Assembly: GCA_964415185.1 (NCBI GenBank)
Contig: CAYPZI010000051.1
Span: 1-18,849 of the forward strand
Source of the DNA: CAYVBJ01 sp964415185
GTDB taxonomy: Bacteria > Bacteroidota > Rhodothermia > Balneolales > Balneolaceae
Reading direction: 5' to 3'
Length of the DNA stretch: 18,849 nt
Each line of letters begins with the position of its first letter. The first letter of the stretch is position 1. Under the pieces are notes generated by a model. The model worked only from the letters and a program-made list of their open reading frames with translations. It was not told where the DNA came from and made no database searches. Positions 7,839 to 15,269 of the stretch are shown piece after piece. The translations under genes were made by a program, and so were the position numbers.

Positions 7839-7875
7839 GAAATTCGTTTTTTTGAAAGATGAAAAAAATCGAATC
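7839..7875. repeat. imperfect inverted repeat with A7/T7 arms in the rho upstream region
   Basis: The left arm GAAATTCGTTTTTTT and the right arm AAAAAAATCGAATC are near-perfect complements around an 8-base loop, differing by small bulges. It lies 42 to 78 bases upstream of the rho ATG, so if transcribed it would form an A:U-rich hairpin in the rho leader. Alternatively it could end leftward transcription leaking from the TPR gene. The role is not established. Confidence 0.35.
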
Positions 7876-7901
7876 AGATATAGTAAGAAAGAGTAGAGAT
7901 G

Positions 7902-7937
7902 ACAGAAAAGAATGCGGCTGTTTTTCAACCGCATTCC
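7902..7937 (-). terminator. Rho-independent-type terminator after the TPR gene
   Basis: An 8-base perfect stem (GAATGCGG at 7910-7917 against CCGCATTC at 7929-7936) encloses an 11-base loop that allows two extra pairs. On the minus strand the stem is followed by TTTTCT. It lies about 40 bases downstream of the TPR stop codon. It is the only clear hairpin terminator found after the minus-strand run that begins at glgB. The T-tract is short. Confidence 0.65.
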
Positions 7938-7977
7938 ATTTATTCAGAAGATAAGAAAGGAAAACTAATAATTGAAA

Positions 7978-9294
7978 TTATCGCACTTTTGTTGTTTCAT
8001 TTATCCAGCTATAGCAATCCCCGATGCTGCCATCAATTTTAAATGTATCACCTGTTTTCCAGTCCTTGAAAAATTTGTCTTCTGTTGTAGGCATAACATT
8101 TTGATAGGATTGATACTGTTGATTAACCCTTGACGTCATTGAAGAGTCTACGCTTTTGGCTTTATCAAGATAATCAAGAACCAGCCAATATACAGTTCTG
8201 TCTTCACGCTCTATTTTTCTTCCACGGGTACAATTTGAAACAGTCGCACCATAAATAAGAGCAATTCTCATATAGGGTTCGCCCCAGTTCGGATCGATAT
8301 TTATCGCCTGGCGGGCATATCTTCTTGCATTGCTGAGATCATCTGTATTTTGATACGTTTCAGCGATTTCAAGTGCTACTTTTTTCTTTTCCACATCATT
8401 CGGAGCTTTTTCAAGGGCCTCTTTCAACAACTGTATCGTCCTGTTATATTTTGCATCACTTTTTGCAATGTCAGCCAGTTTTGTAATATTTTCAAAATTC
8501 GGGTTGATCTCATAAAGCTTTTGTGTCAGTTCAAGTGCTTTGCTACGATTACCTGTATCTTCGTGCAATTCAACCAGTTCATTCATCAACTCAATATTTT
8601 CCGGCGATTTCTCCAGTTCCGACTCGAGAAATTCGATTCTTTCTTCCGGCGTATTGAACAGCTTTCCCCTGGCTTCCGTAATGACCGGATCAAGATTTTC
8701 AGGTGCATACGGCTCAATCGTATCGATCATATCGAGTGCATCCTGCTTTTGATCATTGCTTACATAAAACCCAAGAAGTGCCTGGGCGTAGTATCCGTCA
8801 CCCATGGTAGTAAACCGTTCCGGATCCATTTTATACGCCTTTTCATATTCATCAATTGCTTTTTGCAAGCCATTTTCAATTATATCATTGTTTTGCTGAT
8901 AAAACAGGCCTTTTTCCTGATGCCATTCGAATTCATCAATTTCATCTTCACTGAATGTTTCAAAAACTTCATCAAATAGAGCTTCTGCCGTATCGATGTA
9001 AGCTTCTTTCATGGCTGGGTCTTCCTGTTTCTTTGCAACTCCTGTGTATACCTTGATCATCCTGTCAAATTGTGTTTCAAGAGAAAAACGCGGATTTCCC
9101 GGAATGGTTTTTGGCTTAGATTCAATGATCCAACGGCCGAATTGCAGCGCCATGTCGTAACTTCCGGATCGGTAATTCTCATAAAATACGGAGTATGCAT
9201 TTAACTCACTCATTCCATATGGTGGTTCCGACTGGCTGTAAGCAGAAGTGGAAACAACCACCAATAACCCAAGTGCTATGATTATTTTTTTCAT
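7978..9294 (-). CDS. secreted TPR-repeat protein with Bacteroidota-type C-terminal tail
   Basis: A 438-residue protein with a signal peptide (MKKIIIALGLLVVVSTSAYSQ, 1-21) and no lipobox, so periplasmic or surface-associated. Helical tetratricopeptide repeats run from about 100 to 350. The clearest are 144-158 (KAIDEYEKAYKMDPE), 233-265, 285-299 (RTIQLLKEALEKAPN) and 304-336 (ending NARRYARQAINIDPN). The tail holds YWLVLDYLDKAKSVD (369-383), a TTEDKFF segment (403-409) and ends INETTKVR, a pattern I associate with Bacteroidota TPR proteins. Two late cysteines (C355, C427) could form a disulfide. It is the last gene of the run starting at glgB, 62 bases after the barrel gene, and is followed by a terminator hairpin. 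No enzymatic motif is seen; it is likely a scaffold. Confidence 0.85.
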   Translation of the reverse strand: MKKIIIALGLLVVVSTSAYSQSEPPYGMSELNAYSVFYENYRSGSYDMALQFGRWIIESKPKTIPGNPRFSLETQFDRMIKVYTGVAKKQEDPAMKEAYIDTAEALFDEVFETFSEDEIDEFEWHQEKGLFYQQNNDIIENGLQKAIDEYEKAYKMDPERFTTMGDGYYAQALLGFYVSNDQKQDALDMIDTIEPYAPENLDPVITEARGKLFNTPEERIEFLESELEKSPENIELMNELVELHEDTGNRSKALELTQKLYEINPNFENITKLADIAKSDAKYNRTIQLLKEALEKAPNDVEKKKVALEIAETYQNTDDLSNARRYARQAINIDPNWGEPYMRIALIYGATVSNCTRGRKIEREDRTVYWLVLDYLDKAKSVDSSMTSRVNQQYQSYQNVMPTTEDKFFKDWKTGDTFKIDGSIGDCYSWINETTKVR

Positions 9295-9356
9295 AATGAT
9301 GTGTATGTGTTTGTTTGTCGCTTTATAAAACTTTTTTTTAAAGAAAGTATTGTTTA

Positions 9357-10661
9357 TTACTGAAATTTAGGTTGCAAAAACATAATCTCAGCTAAATTAA
9401 GGGATAACTTCAAGCCCCAAATATTCTCTTTGACCAGGTTGCCGGATTGAGTACCCCGGATACCGTAGTGAAAATTCAGGTCTACTGTTGAGGCATCGCC
9501 CCGGGTAATTATCCCGATTCCTGCATTAACCATAATCGTATCAATGTTATCATTATCTATTTTCAAATGGCCTGTATCGTAAGAGGCTCCCACACTATAT
9601 CGAAAACCTGAGAAAAACCCTCTTCTCTGGCTCGAAATGTACGGGTGAAATTGTGCCCCTACACCAATTTTAATCCGGTCATTAAAATATTGTTCCTCAC
9701 GGGAACTAAACTCAAACTCTGCATCTGACCAACGCTGATATAAAACTTCACTGGTTAAATTCAGCAGGGGGCTTGTATTATACGTAACACCACCGTTAAT
9801 TTCTAATGGAAATTTTATGTCAGCTCTTTTTAGATCATTTTCGCTTAGCAGGTCGATAAGCTGGTCGGTACCATCTACATTTACAAAAGAATCGACCGAT
9901 CTGATTGCCGAGTATGATACCGGCAAACTCACAGTAGCACCAAAGGAAACAAAATCCCTATCGCTCAAAACATTATCAAACCTGCTAAAAATTCCAAACC
10001 GGTTTCCAAATCCTGTACCATTCAACGATTCGGTAAATTGAACAGGCAGGAATTGGGCTGAATTGACTATTGACCTGACATTATTATCAAGAGATGTAAA
10101 ATAAACTGACGCGGCATATCCAACTGACAGGTTCTCGTTTATCGTAAATCCTATCCCGGCTTCCGCCCTGTTCACCCCGCCGGTACCACCATTTGTAACG
10201 GAGGCTGATAATGGCTCTCTGCCGGGAGTTGCTACTATCTGTGTTGTGGTTTCAAGTTCAAAACGGGATCTCGTTATAGGAGTAAAAGAAATTGAGGCCC
10301 CTATTTTTTGTTTCTGGATCGGAAATACAAACTGAAAGTTTTCAAAATCGAAAGTATTGGTGGATGAAGTGTCAAAATTATCTTTGGCATTAAACCTGCT
10401 TAGCCCGATTGAGACTGATCCCTGCGTGAAATTACTTTTTCCCCAAAGCGCCGGGTTTGCAAGGCTTGCTGAAAACCGGTCGTGAACCGACACTCCAAGT
10501 AAACCCATTCCTTCCGTATTTGGAGATTTAATATCTCTTGGAAATCCAAATCCGATTACAGAATAAACACTTCCACCGGTTACCTCATCACTTGCAGTTC
10601 TTTGCGAGTGAACAGTTAAGGGTAATAAAAAAAGTAAAGAAAGAATTAAAAAAATCTTCAT
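9357..10661 (-). CDS. FadL/OmpP1-like outer-membrane beta-barrel protein
   Basis: A 434-residue protein with signal peptide MKIFLILSLLFLLPLTVHSQ (1-20). The mature start has YSVIGFGFPRD, GMGLLGVSVHD and LANPALW. This resembles the SPYSRYG...GMGG...NPA arrangement of FadL-type and PorV-type barrels in Bacteroidota, where the NPA motif lies near the plug. The remainder is alternating beta-strand sequence with many Ser/Thr/Asn turns, ending EIMFLQPKFQ. It starts 8 bases after the stop of the DUF4270-like lipoprotein gene, which suggests the two are made together and may form an envelope complex. The transported substrate is unknown. Barrel prediction is confident; specific family less so. Confidence 0.75.
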   Translation of the reverse strand: MKIFLILSLLFLLPLTVHSQRTASDEVTGGSVYSVIGFGFPRDIKSPNTEGMGLLGVSVHDRFSASLANPALWGKSNFTQGSVSIGLSRFNAKDNFDTSSTNTFDFENFQFVFPIQKQKIGASISFTPITRSRFELETTTQIVATPGREPLSASVTNGGTGGVNRAEAGIGFTINENLSVGYAASVYFTSLDNNVRSIVNSAQFLPVQFTESLNGTGFGNRFGIFSRFDNVLSDRDFVSFGATVSLPVSYSAIRSVDSFVNVDGTDQLIDLLSENDLKRADIKFPLEINGGVTYNTSPLLNLTSEVLYQRWSDAEFEFSSREEQYFNDRIKIGVGAQFHPYISSQRRGFFSGFRYSVGASYDTGHLKIDNDNIDTIMVNAGIGIITRGDASTVDLNFHYGIRGTQSGNLVKENIWGLKLSLNLAEIMFLQPKFQ

Positions 10662-10669
10662 GTCAAATC

Positions 10670-11983
10670 CTAATTATCTGCACCTACAGCAGTTATGTTA
10701 ATTCTAGGCTGGCGGTTTTCGAGCGCATCCGTATCAAAAAACAGGGTTGAAAATAGTAATCCGTTTACTCCCTCAATGGAAAAATAAAATTTTCCTTCCC
10801 CACTGTCGCCAAAAATCCTCGAATTTGCAAAATTTGTAATATTAAAGCGAAACGAGTTATCTGTTGAATCCCTGGTAGCCCCAAAGGTAGATACATTACT
10901 GAATATCTGTTCAGCGACATTGTTATCATTACTCAATAAATGGATTCTGAGATTTTCTACATCCGGCCTCACATGGTTTTGGGGCAGCGATTGATTAACC
11001 AGTCCGGCATTTTCAAATATTTGCAATTCTACTCTTGAAAGGCTTTTCCCCTCCAGGTTTTCTGCTGAGAAGTCAGGTTCAAATGCAAATAGCTGTTCAA
11101 GTGTATTAAATGATACAAAAGAATTGGTATTCATAATTGCGCCTGAATCAATCGCACTCCTGGTTATCGTATTGCCCCAGTCGAGTGTTGTTTGATTTAA
11201 AACCTCATCTGTTGATGGCCTTTCAACAGGGAAGCTTGTTACAGGCTCTCCGGTCGGTGCACCTAATACATCTGTAGCGGCTCTCATCCTGGCAAACAGG
11301 ATCTTTGATCCGGCTGCATCATCAGAGACAATGGCGAGACCTGGGAATTCTGCTCTGTAGATTGAATCCCTGTTATCAGCTTCATTTGTCAAAAATTCAT
11401 CGTACCTGCTTACCCATTCATCGTCCAGTTCGATATTAATCGAATCCTGCGAGGAGACCGAAAATTCCCCAAGCTTTTTTGAAGTATCGAACGAGAGGTC
11501 GTCTGTATAGAACAACTCGTTACCACGCCATAAACCTGATATTTCGTAAACTGAAAAATTGGCTGTAGTGGTTGTATCACCCAGAACTTCGGATGAAAAA
11601 TGCAACTGCAATGTCATATTATCGGTAGAGGTCAAAAACTCTATGTTGGCTCTGATTATGGATGGTCTTATAAAAGCCACTGTTTCGATCATGCCAAACA
11701 GGGGGTCGTCATATTTACCCAAAGCCATAAACTGTAAATTTCCTGAAAACGTTGTGGCATTCAGGAACTCAAAATTATCAATTTTAATTGTTGACTGCTC
11801 AATAACATCGCCCGAGTCTGCAAAACGGCTTCCTACATTTCCCGGATCTTCACCGCAAGAGGCCATTGTAATAACAGAAACCAAAAAAAGTGCCGGCAAT
11901 AAGGCACTGTTTAGTTTTTGAAAGCTTGATTTATACAGTTTGGGCAGATTTGCAAAGTATTCAGAAAAACTCCATTTACTCAT
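10670..11983 (-). CDS. DUF4270-like surface lipoprotein
   Basis: A 437-residue protein starting at the ATG at 11983, whose first bases overlap the end of the half-GlgA gene by 8 nt (GATGAGTAA read in two frames). The open frame extends upstream to 12097 but only within the GlgA-like gene, so the shorter start is chosen. A long N-region precedes a lipobox ending TMASC with lipidated C43. The next residues GED are acidic, like the lipoprotein export signals that send Bacteroidota lipoproteins to the cell surface. The pattern CGEDPGNVGSRF followed later by LGKYDDPLFGMIE matches the DUF4270 arrangement (CD...IG... then LG.Y.DP.FG). DUF4270 genes commonly follow this GlgA-like gene in Bacteroidota. 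Function unknown. Confidence 0.75.
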   Translation of the reverse strand: MSKWSFSEYFANLPKLYKSSFQKLNSALLPALFLVSVITMASCGEDPGNVGSRFADSGDVIEQSTIKIDNFEFLNATTFSGNLQFMALGKYDDPLFGMIETVAFIRPSIIRANIEFLTSTDNMTLQLHFSSEVLGDTTTTANFSVYEISGLWRGNELFYTDDLSFDTSKKLGEFSVSSQDSINIELDDEWVSRYDEFLTNEADNRDSIYRAEFPGLAIVSDDAAGSKILFARMRAATDVLGAPTGEPVTSFPVERPSTDEVLNQTTLDWGNTITRSAIDSGAIMNTNSFVSFNTLEQLFAFEPDFSAENLEGKSLSRVELQIFENAGLVNQSLPQNHVRPDVENLRIHLLSNDNNVAEQIFSNVSTFGATRDSTDNSFRFNITNFANSRIFGDSGEGKFYFSIEGVNGLLFSTLFFDTDALENRQPRINITAVGADN

Positions 11984-12782
11984 CGGAGTCGGTAATTTCC
12001 CGGTAATAGTCTGAAAATTTATTTGAAACATCTTCGGGAGATCCCTGTATTTTAGTCGGATTGATATCCAGTTCGCTGAAAAGTTCATCAAATTCATTCG
12101 ATAAATGGTTGCCTGTAACTACGAAATCACTGTACTGAAGGCCGATTCGCAACATATCAACTTTCCCGTTGTGCAACAGGCTGTTAATATCTGTTTTTTC
12201 GGGCAAACCAAGCAGGTCGAGTATTCGTGTACTGTCAAAAATTCCTTTGTTTTCGGGGTGATGTAAATTATATACGATCTTTGTATTCTTAAAAATCTCT
12301 TCGTCTTTGTACTTAGACCGTACGAGAAGAGGTATCAGCCCGGCGGGCCAGTCATGGCAATGAATAATATCTGGCTGCCAGCCAAGGTTCATAACTGTTT
12401 CAAGTACTCCTTTATTGTAAAAAGCCAGCCTGTCGGCATTATCTTCATAGAACTCTCCGGTTTTCGGATTGTCGAACATTGCTTTTCTCTTGAAGTAGGT
12501 ATCGTTATCCAGAAAATATACCTGGAGTTTGGCATTGGGTATACTTGCCACCTTAATTTTCATACTTTCCGTATTTTCACCCACTTTAACCTTGATTCCA
12601 GAAAGCCTGATCACCTCGTGAAGACGATTTCTGCGGTCATTTATCGAGCCGTATTTAGGTAATAAAATTCGAATTTCATAACCTCTATCTTGTAATGAAG
12701 CCGGCAGAAATCGTAAGAGATCTGCAGTGTGAGTCATCCGGGCAAAAGGTGCAATTTCAGCCGCTGCATATAATATTTTCAT
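11976..12782 (-). CDS. half-length glycogen/starch-synthase-like protein (GT5 N-terminal domain only)
   Basis: A 268-residue protein covering only the N-terminal Rossmann domain of GT5 glycogen synthase, which normally has about 480 residues. The alignment starts residue for residue: E9, P12, A20 and D21 match, but the ADP-glucose motif KTGGL (15-19) is RMTHT. The canonical HDWHAG is HDWPAG (143-148), losing the catalytic-region His. The C-terminal domain with the remaining donor-binding and catalytic residues is missing. The segment RNRLHEVIRLSGIKVKV and YFLDNDTYFKRKAMF match the short Bacteroidota proteins annotated glycogen/starch synthase, so this is a conserved paralogue and not a local truncation. 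It overlaps the DUF4270-like lipoprotein gene and follows the sulfolactate synthase gene by 24 bases. It is unlikely to polymerise glucose. Confidence 0.88.
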   Translation of the reverse strand: MKILYAAAEIAPFARMTHTADLLRFLPASLQDRGYEIRILLPKYGSINDRRNRLHEVIRLSGIKVKVGENTESMKIKVASIPNAKLQVYFLDNDTYFKRKAMFDNPKTGEFYEDNADRLAFYNKGVLETVMNLGWQPDIIHCHDWPAGLIPLLVRSKYKDEEIFKNTKIVYNLHHPENKGIFDSTRILDLLGLPEKTDINSLLHNGKVDMLRIGLQYSDFVVTGNHLSNEFDELFSELDINPTKIQGSPEDVSNKFSDYYREITDSDE

Positions 12783-12806
12783 AAGGTATCAATTTGATAT
12801 TTAATT

Positions 12807-13631
12807 TTACTCCTGAACCTGTTTTCTGTCATCATCATCGGATAAATACAAATTTTCGATCTCGTCACTGTCAATCGAATAAAAATCAAAAAGTGTATCG
12901 GAACGAAGCCCGAGTCTGAGCGTTTCAACAGAGATAACCTCGGCAGGATTGATATTTCCGAGATTTACATTGCAACCGAACTTTCGAATGAACCAAACCT
13001 GCTGTTCTTTCTGAGGTGCTTCAAAAATGAGCAAATCGGGTGAAATCTGGTCGGTAATTTCTTCGATTAATCCCGAGCGTACTTCTCCGTTTGGCCTGAA
13101 AACGCCAACAGTGCCGCTCTCCCTTGCCTCACAGATCACTTTTTTGGCACCGGCTTCCAACTCGTTTTTGATCATTTTTACCCATTTATACGGCGGGATA
13201 ATCTCATTTGGATTTTTACTTCCAATCTCTGAATAGACCGTAAATTCGGAGCTCAATTGTTTAATGATATCAAGTTTTCTTTTTTCCGAGAGCCAGATTG
13301 TTCCGTTCGAAACTTCAACGTAACTGATCTCCAACTCCCTGAGCAGGTTAATATAATCTTCAAGCTGATTTCGGAGGACATATGCTTCAAACAGGGTACC
13401 TCCAAGATAGACGGGAATCTCAAACTCCCTGTAAACTTTCAGCTTTTCCTGCAGGTTTTGAGAAACGTATGATGTGCCCCATCCAAGTTTGATTACATCT
13501 ACGTAATCTGAAGCAACCTCACAAAAATCTTTCGCCTGTCTTACACTGTAGCCTTTATCCAAACCTAATGTGATTCCGTTGTGCCTTGGTTTAGCGGATC
13601 TTTTAGGCAGATGATTAAGTTTAAATGGCAT
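12807..13631 (-). CDS. comA: phosphosulfolactate synthase (ComA family)
   Basis: A 274-residue TIM-barrel protein matching (2R)-phospho-3-sulfolactate synthase, which adds sulfite to phosphoenolpyruvate in the first step to sulfolactate and, in archaea, coenzyme M. Conserved blocks: LDKGYS (24-29), VIKLGWGTSYV (46-56), VYLGGTLFEAYV (74-85), VEVSNGT, EARESGTVG (168-176), and FEAPQKEQQVWFIRKFG with VNLGNINPAEVISVETLRLGLRSDTL. The C-terminus is an acidic tail (SDDDDRKQ) beyond the barrel. Methanogenesis is implausible here; Bacillus uses a homologue for sulfolactate, and the plant heat-memory protein HSA32 shares the family. The gene lies between malQ and the half-GlgA gene on the same strand. 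comB and comC equivalents are not visible. Confidence 0.9.
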   Translation of the reverse strand: MPFKLNHLPKRSAKPRHNGITLGLDKGYSVRQAKDFCEVASDYVDVIKLGWGTSYVSQNLQEKLKVYREFEIPVYLGGTLFEAYVLRNQLEDYINLLRELEISYVEVSNGTIWLSEKRKLDIIKQLSSEFTVYSEIGSKNPNEIIPPYKWVKMIKNELEAGAKKVICEARESGTVGVFRPNGEVRSGLIEEITDQISPDLLIFEAPQKEQQVWFIRKFGCNVNLGNINPAEVISVETLRLGLRSDTLFDFYSIDSDEIENLYLSDDDDRKQVQE

Positions 13632-13714
13632 GTAATGAATTTAACTTCGGTTAGTAAACAGCATAAGATACGAAACCGGCTATTTTTTAGAAAGTTTTGA
13701 ATAAAATGGTTTGA

Positions 13715-15226
13715 TTAGCCCTTATCATTTTCTTCAGGCTTCCGATTACCCAACCGGATTAATTCCCTTATTCTGTTACCGTCAACCTTCTCAAGCATTG
13801 CATCAGTGTATCGCCATTCCCAGTTTCCGCCAACTGTTCCCGGTATATTCATCCTGTGTTCCGTACCTAAATTCATAAAATCCTGCAACGGAAAAATTGC
13901 CTGATCGGCAACCGACAACATGCCAAGCCGTATCAGTTCCCAATTTACTTCCGAGCCGTCACTGCGCGTGTATTCCCGTAAGCGGTGCCGTTCAGTTTCC
14001 GGCGCCGACTCATACCAACCTATGGTTGTATCATTATCGTGAGTTCCCGTATAAACAACGGAATTCCGGCTGTAGTTATGGGGCAGAAAGTCATTTTGGG
14101 GATCACTGCCAAAAGCAAATTGCAAAATTTTCATTCCGGGAAAATTAAACTTGTCTCTGAGTTCAATAACGCCGGGAGTTACAAAACCAAGGTCTTCGGC
14201 AATGATGGGCAATTCGCCCAAATCTTCCCGTATTGTTTCAAAAAGTTTTGCACCCGGCCCCTCAACCCACTCTCCTTTTATAGCCGTTTTTTCTTCAGCG
14301 GGCACTTGCCAGTACGCTTCAAATCCCCTGAAATGGTCCACCCTGATCGCATCATAAAGATTGAACATTTGATCGAATCTCTCAATCCACCATAAAAATC
14401 CGTCTTTTTCAAGTTTATCCCACTTGTAAAGAGGATTGCCCCAGAGCTGGCCTGTTTCACTGAAATAATCCGGCGGTACCCCTGCTACAAGTTGTCGGTT
14501 ACCCTGTTTATCAACGGCAAAATATTCAGGATTTGACCATACATCGGAACTGTTGTGATCAACAAAGATGGGAATATCTCCTACTACACGGATTTTCCTC
14601 TGGTTCGCATACTCTTTAACCTCTTTCCATTGATTAAAAAACTCGAATTGCATCCATACCTGGTGCCTGATTTCATCGCTGAATTTTTGACGTGCTTTTT
14701 TCAACGCACTTTCTTGGCGCTGTGCAATTTCGGGCGCCCACTGATTCCATGGCCTGCGGTCGTGCTCTTTCGAACAGGCTATAAAAAGACAATAGTCATC
14801 CAGCCAATAGCTATTTTCAGCTTTAAATTTCTGCAATTTTTTTTCCAGCTCTCCGGTTAAAGATGAATAAAAGTTTTCCGAAGCTTTTTTCAGAACATTC
14901 CTTTTTTTCCGGTAAGACTCACCATAATGAACCTTAACACTGTCCGGCATACTGCATTTATCGGCATCGTTCCTCGAAATGAGTCCTTTATGGACGAGAA
15001 TATCTGGAGAAATGAGATACTGGTTACCTGCAAATGCCGAATAACTGGCGTAGGGTGAACTGCCGTATCCCGTTGGCCCGAGTGGAAGAACCTGCCAAAT
15101 GGTCTGGTTGGTTTCAGATAAAAAATCGATAAATCTTCTGGCTCCGGAACCAAGGTCACCAACTCCGTAGGATGATGGAAAAGAAGTAGGGTGTACAAGG
15201 GTTCCGGCTGATCTTGGAAATCTCAT
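13715..15226 (-). CDS. malQ: 4-alpha-glucanotransferase (amylomaltase, GH77)
   Basis: A 503-residue GH77 enzyme of normal length that moves maltodextrin segments between alpha-1,4-glucan chains. It begins with the family N-terminus (GTLVHPTSFPSSYGVGDLG). The catalytic residues fit Thermus amylomaltase numbering closely: nucleophile D297 in RVDHFRG, acid/base E344 in IIAEDLG, and stabiliser D397 in TGTHDNDT. VAGVPPDYFSETGQLWGNPLY (248-268) is also diagnostic. There is no signal peptide, so it is cytoplasmic. It follows glgB by 43 bases, consistent with joint handling of glycogen-type polymers. An 83-base gap separates it from the phosphosulfolactate synthase gene, with no convincing terminator in that gap. 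Confidence 0.96.
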   Translation of the reverse strand: MRFPRSAGTLVHPTSFPSSYGVGDLGSGARRFIDFLSETNQTIWQVLPLGPTGYGSSPYASYSAFAGNQYLISPDILVHKGLISRNDADKCSMPDSVKVHYGESYRKKRNVLKKASENFYSSLTGELEKKLQKFKAENSYWLDDYCLFIACSKEHDRRPWNQWAPEIAQRQESALKKARQKFSDEIRHQVWMQFEFFNQWKEVKEYANQRKIRVVGDIPIFVDHNSSDVWSNPEYFAVDKQGNRQLVAGVPPDYFSETGQLWGNPLYKWDKLEKDGFLWWIERFDQMFNLYDAIRVDHFRGFEAYWQVPAEEKTAIKGEWVEGPGAKLFETIREDLGELPIIAEDLGFVTPGVIELRDKFNFPGMKILQFAFGSDPQNDFLPHNYSRNSVVYTGTHDNDTTIGWYESAPETERHRLREYTRSDGSEVNWELIRLGMLSVADQAIFPLQDFMNLGTEHRMNIPGTVGGNWEWRYTDAMLEKVDGNRIRELIRLGNRKPEENDKG

Positions 15227-15269
15227 AGTCGTCAGTTTGTATGTAGGTCAAATATTAAGTTAAAACAAG

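Noticed and set aside
8350..8979. Open frame of 209 codons on the plus strand opposite the TPR gene
   Set aside because: Its Phe/Ile/Cys-rich composition is the expected mirror of a Glu/Lys/Asp-rich TPR gene; it has no domain pattern or start signal.
11984..12097. Upstream extension of the DUF4270-like lipoprotein reading frame
   Set aside because: It would lie wholly inside the half-GlgA gene and put 38 extra residues before an already long N-region. The ATG at 11983 overlapping the GlgA-like stop gives the expected arrangement.
13678..13720. GGCTA ... TAGCC inverted match near the malQ stop as a terminator
   Set aside because: The arms are only 5 bases with a spacer above 30 bases and no suitable T-run, so it is not a convincing terminator.
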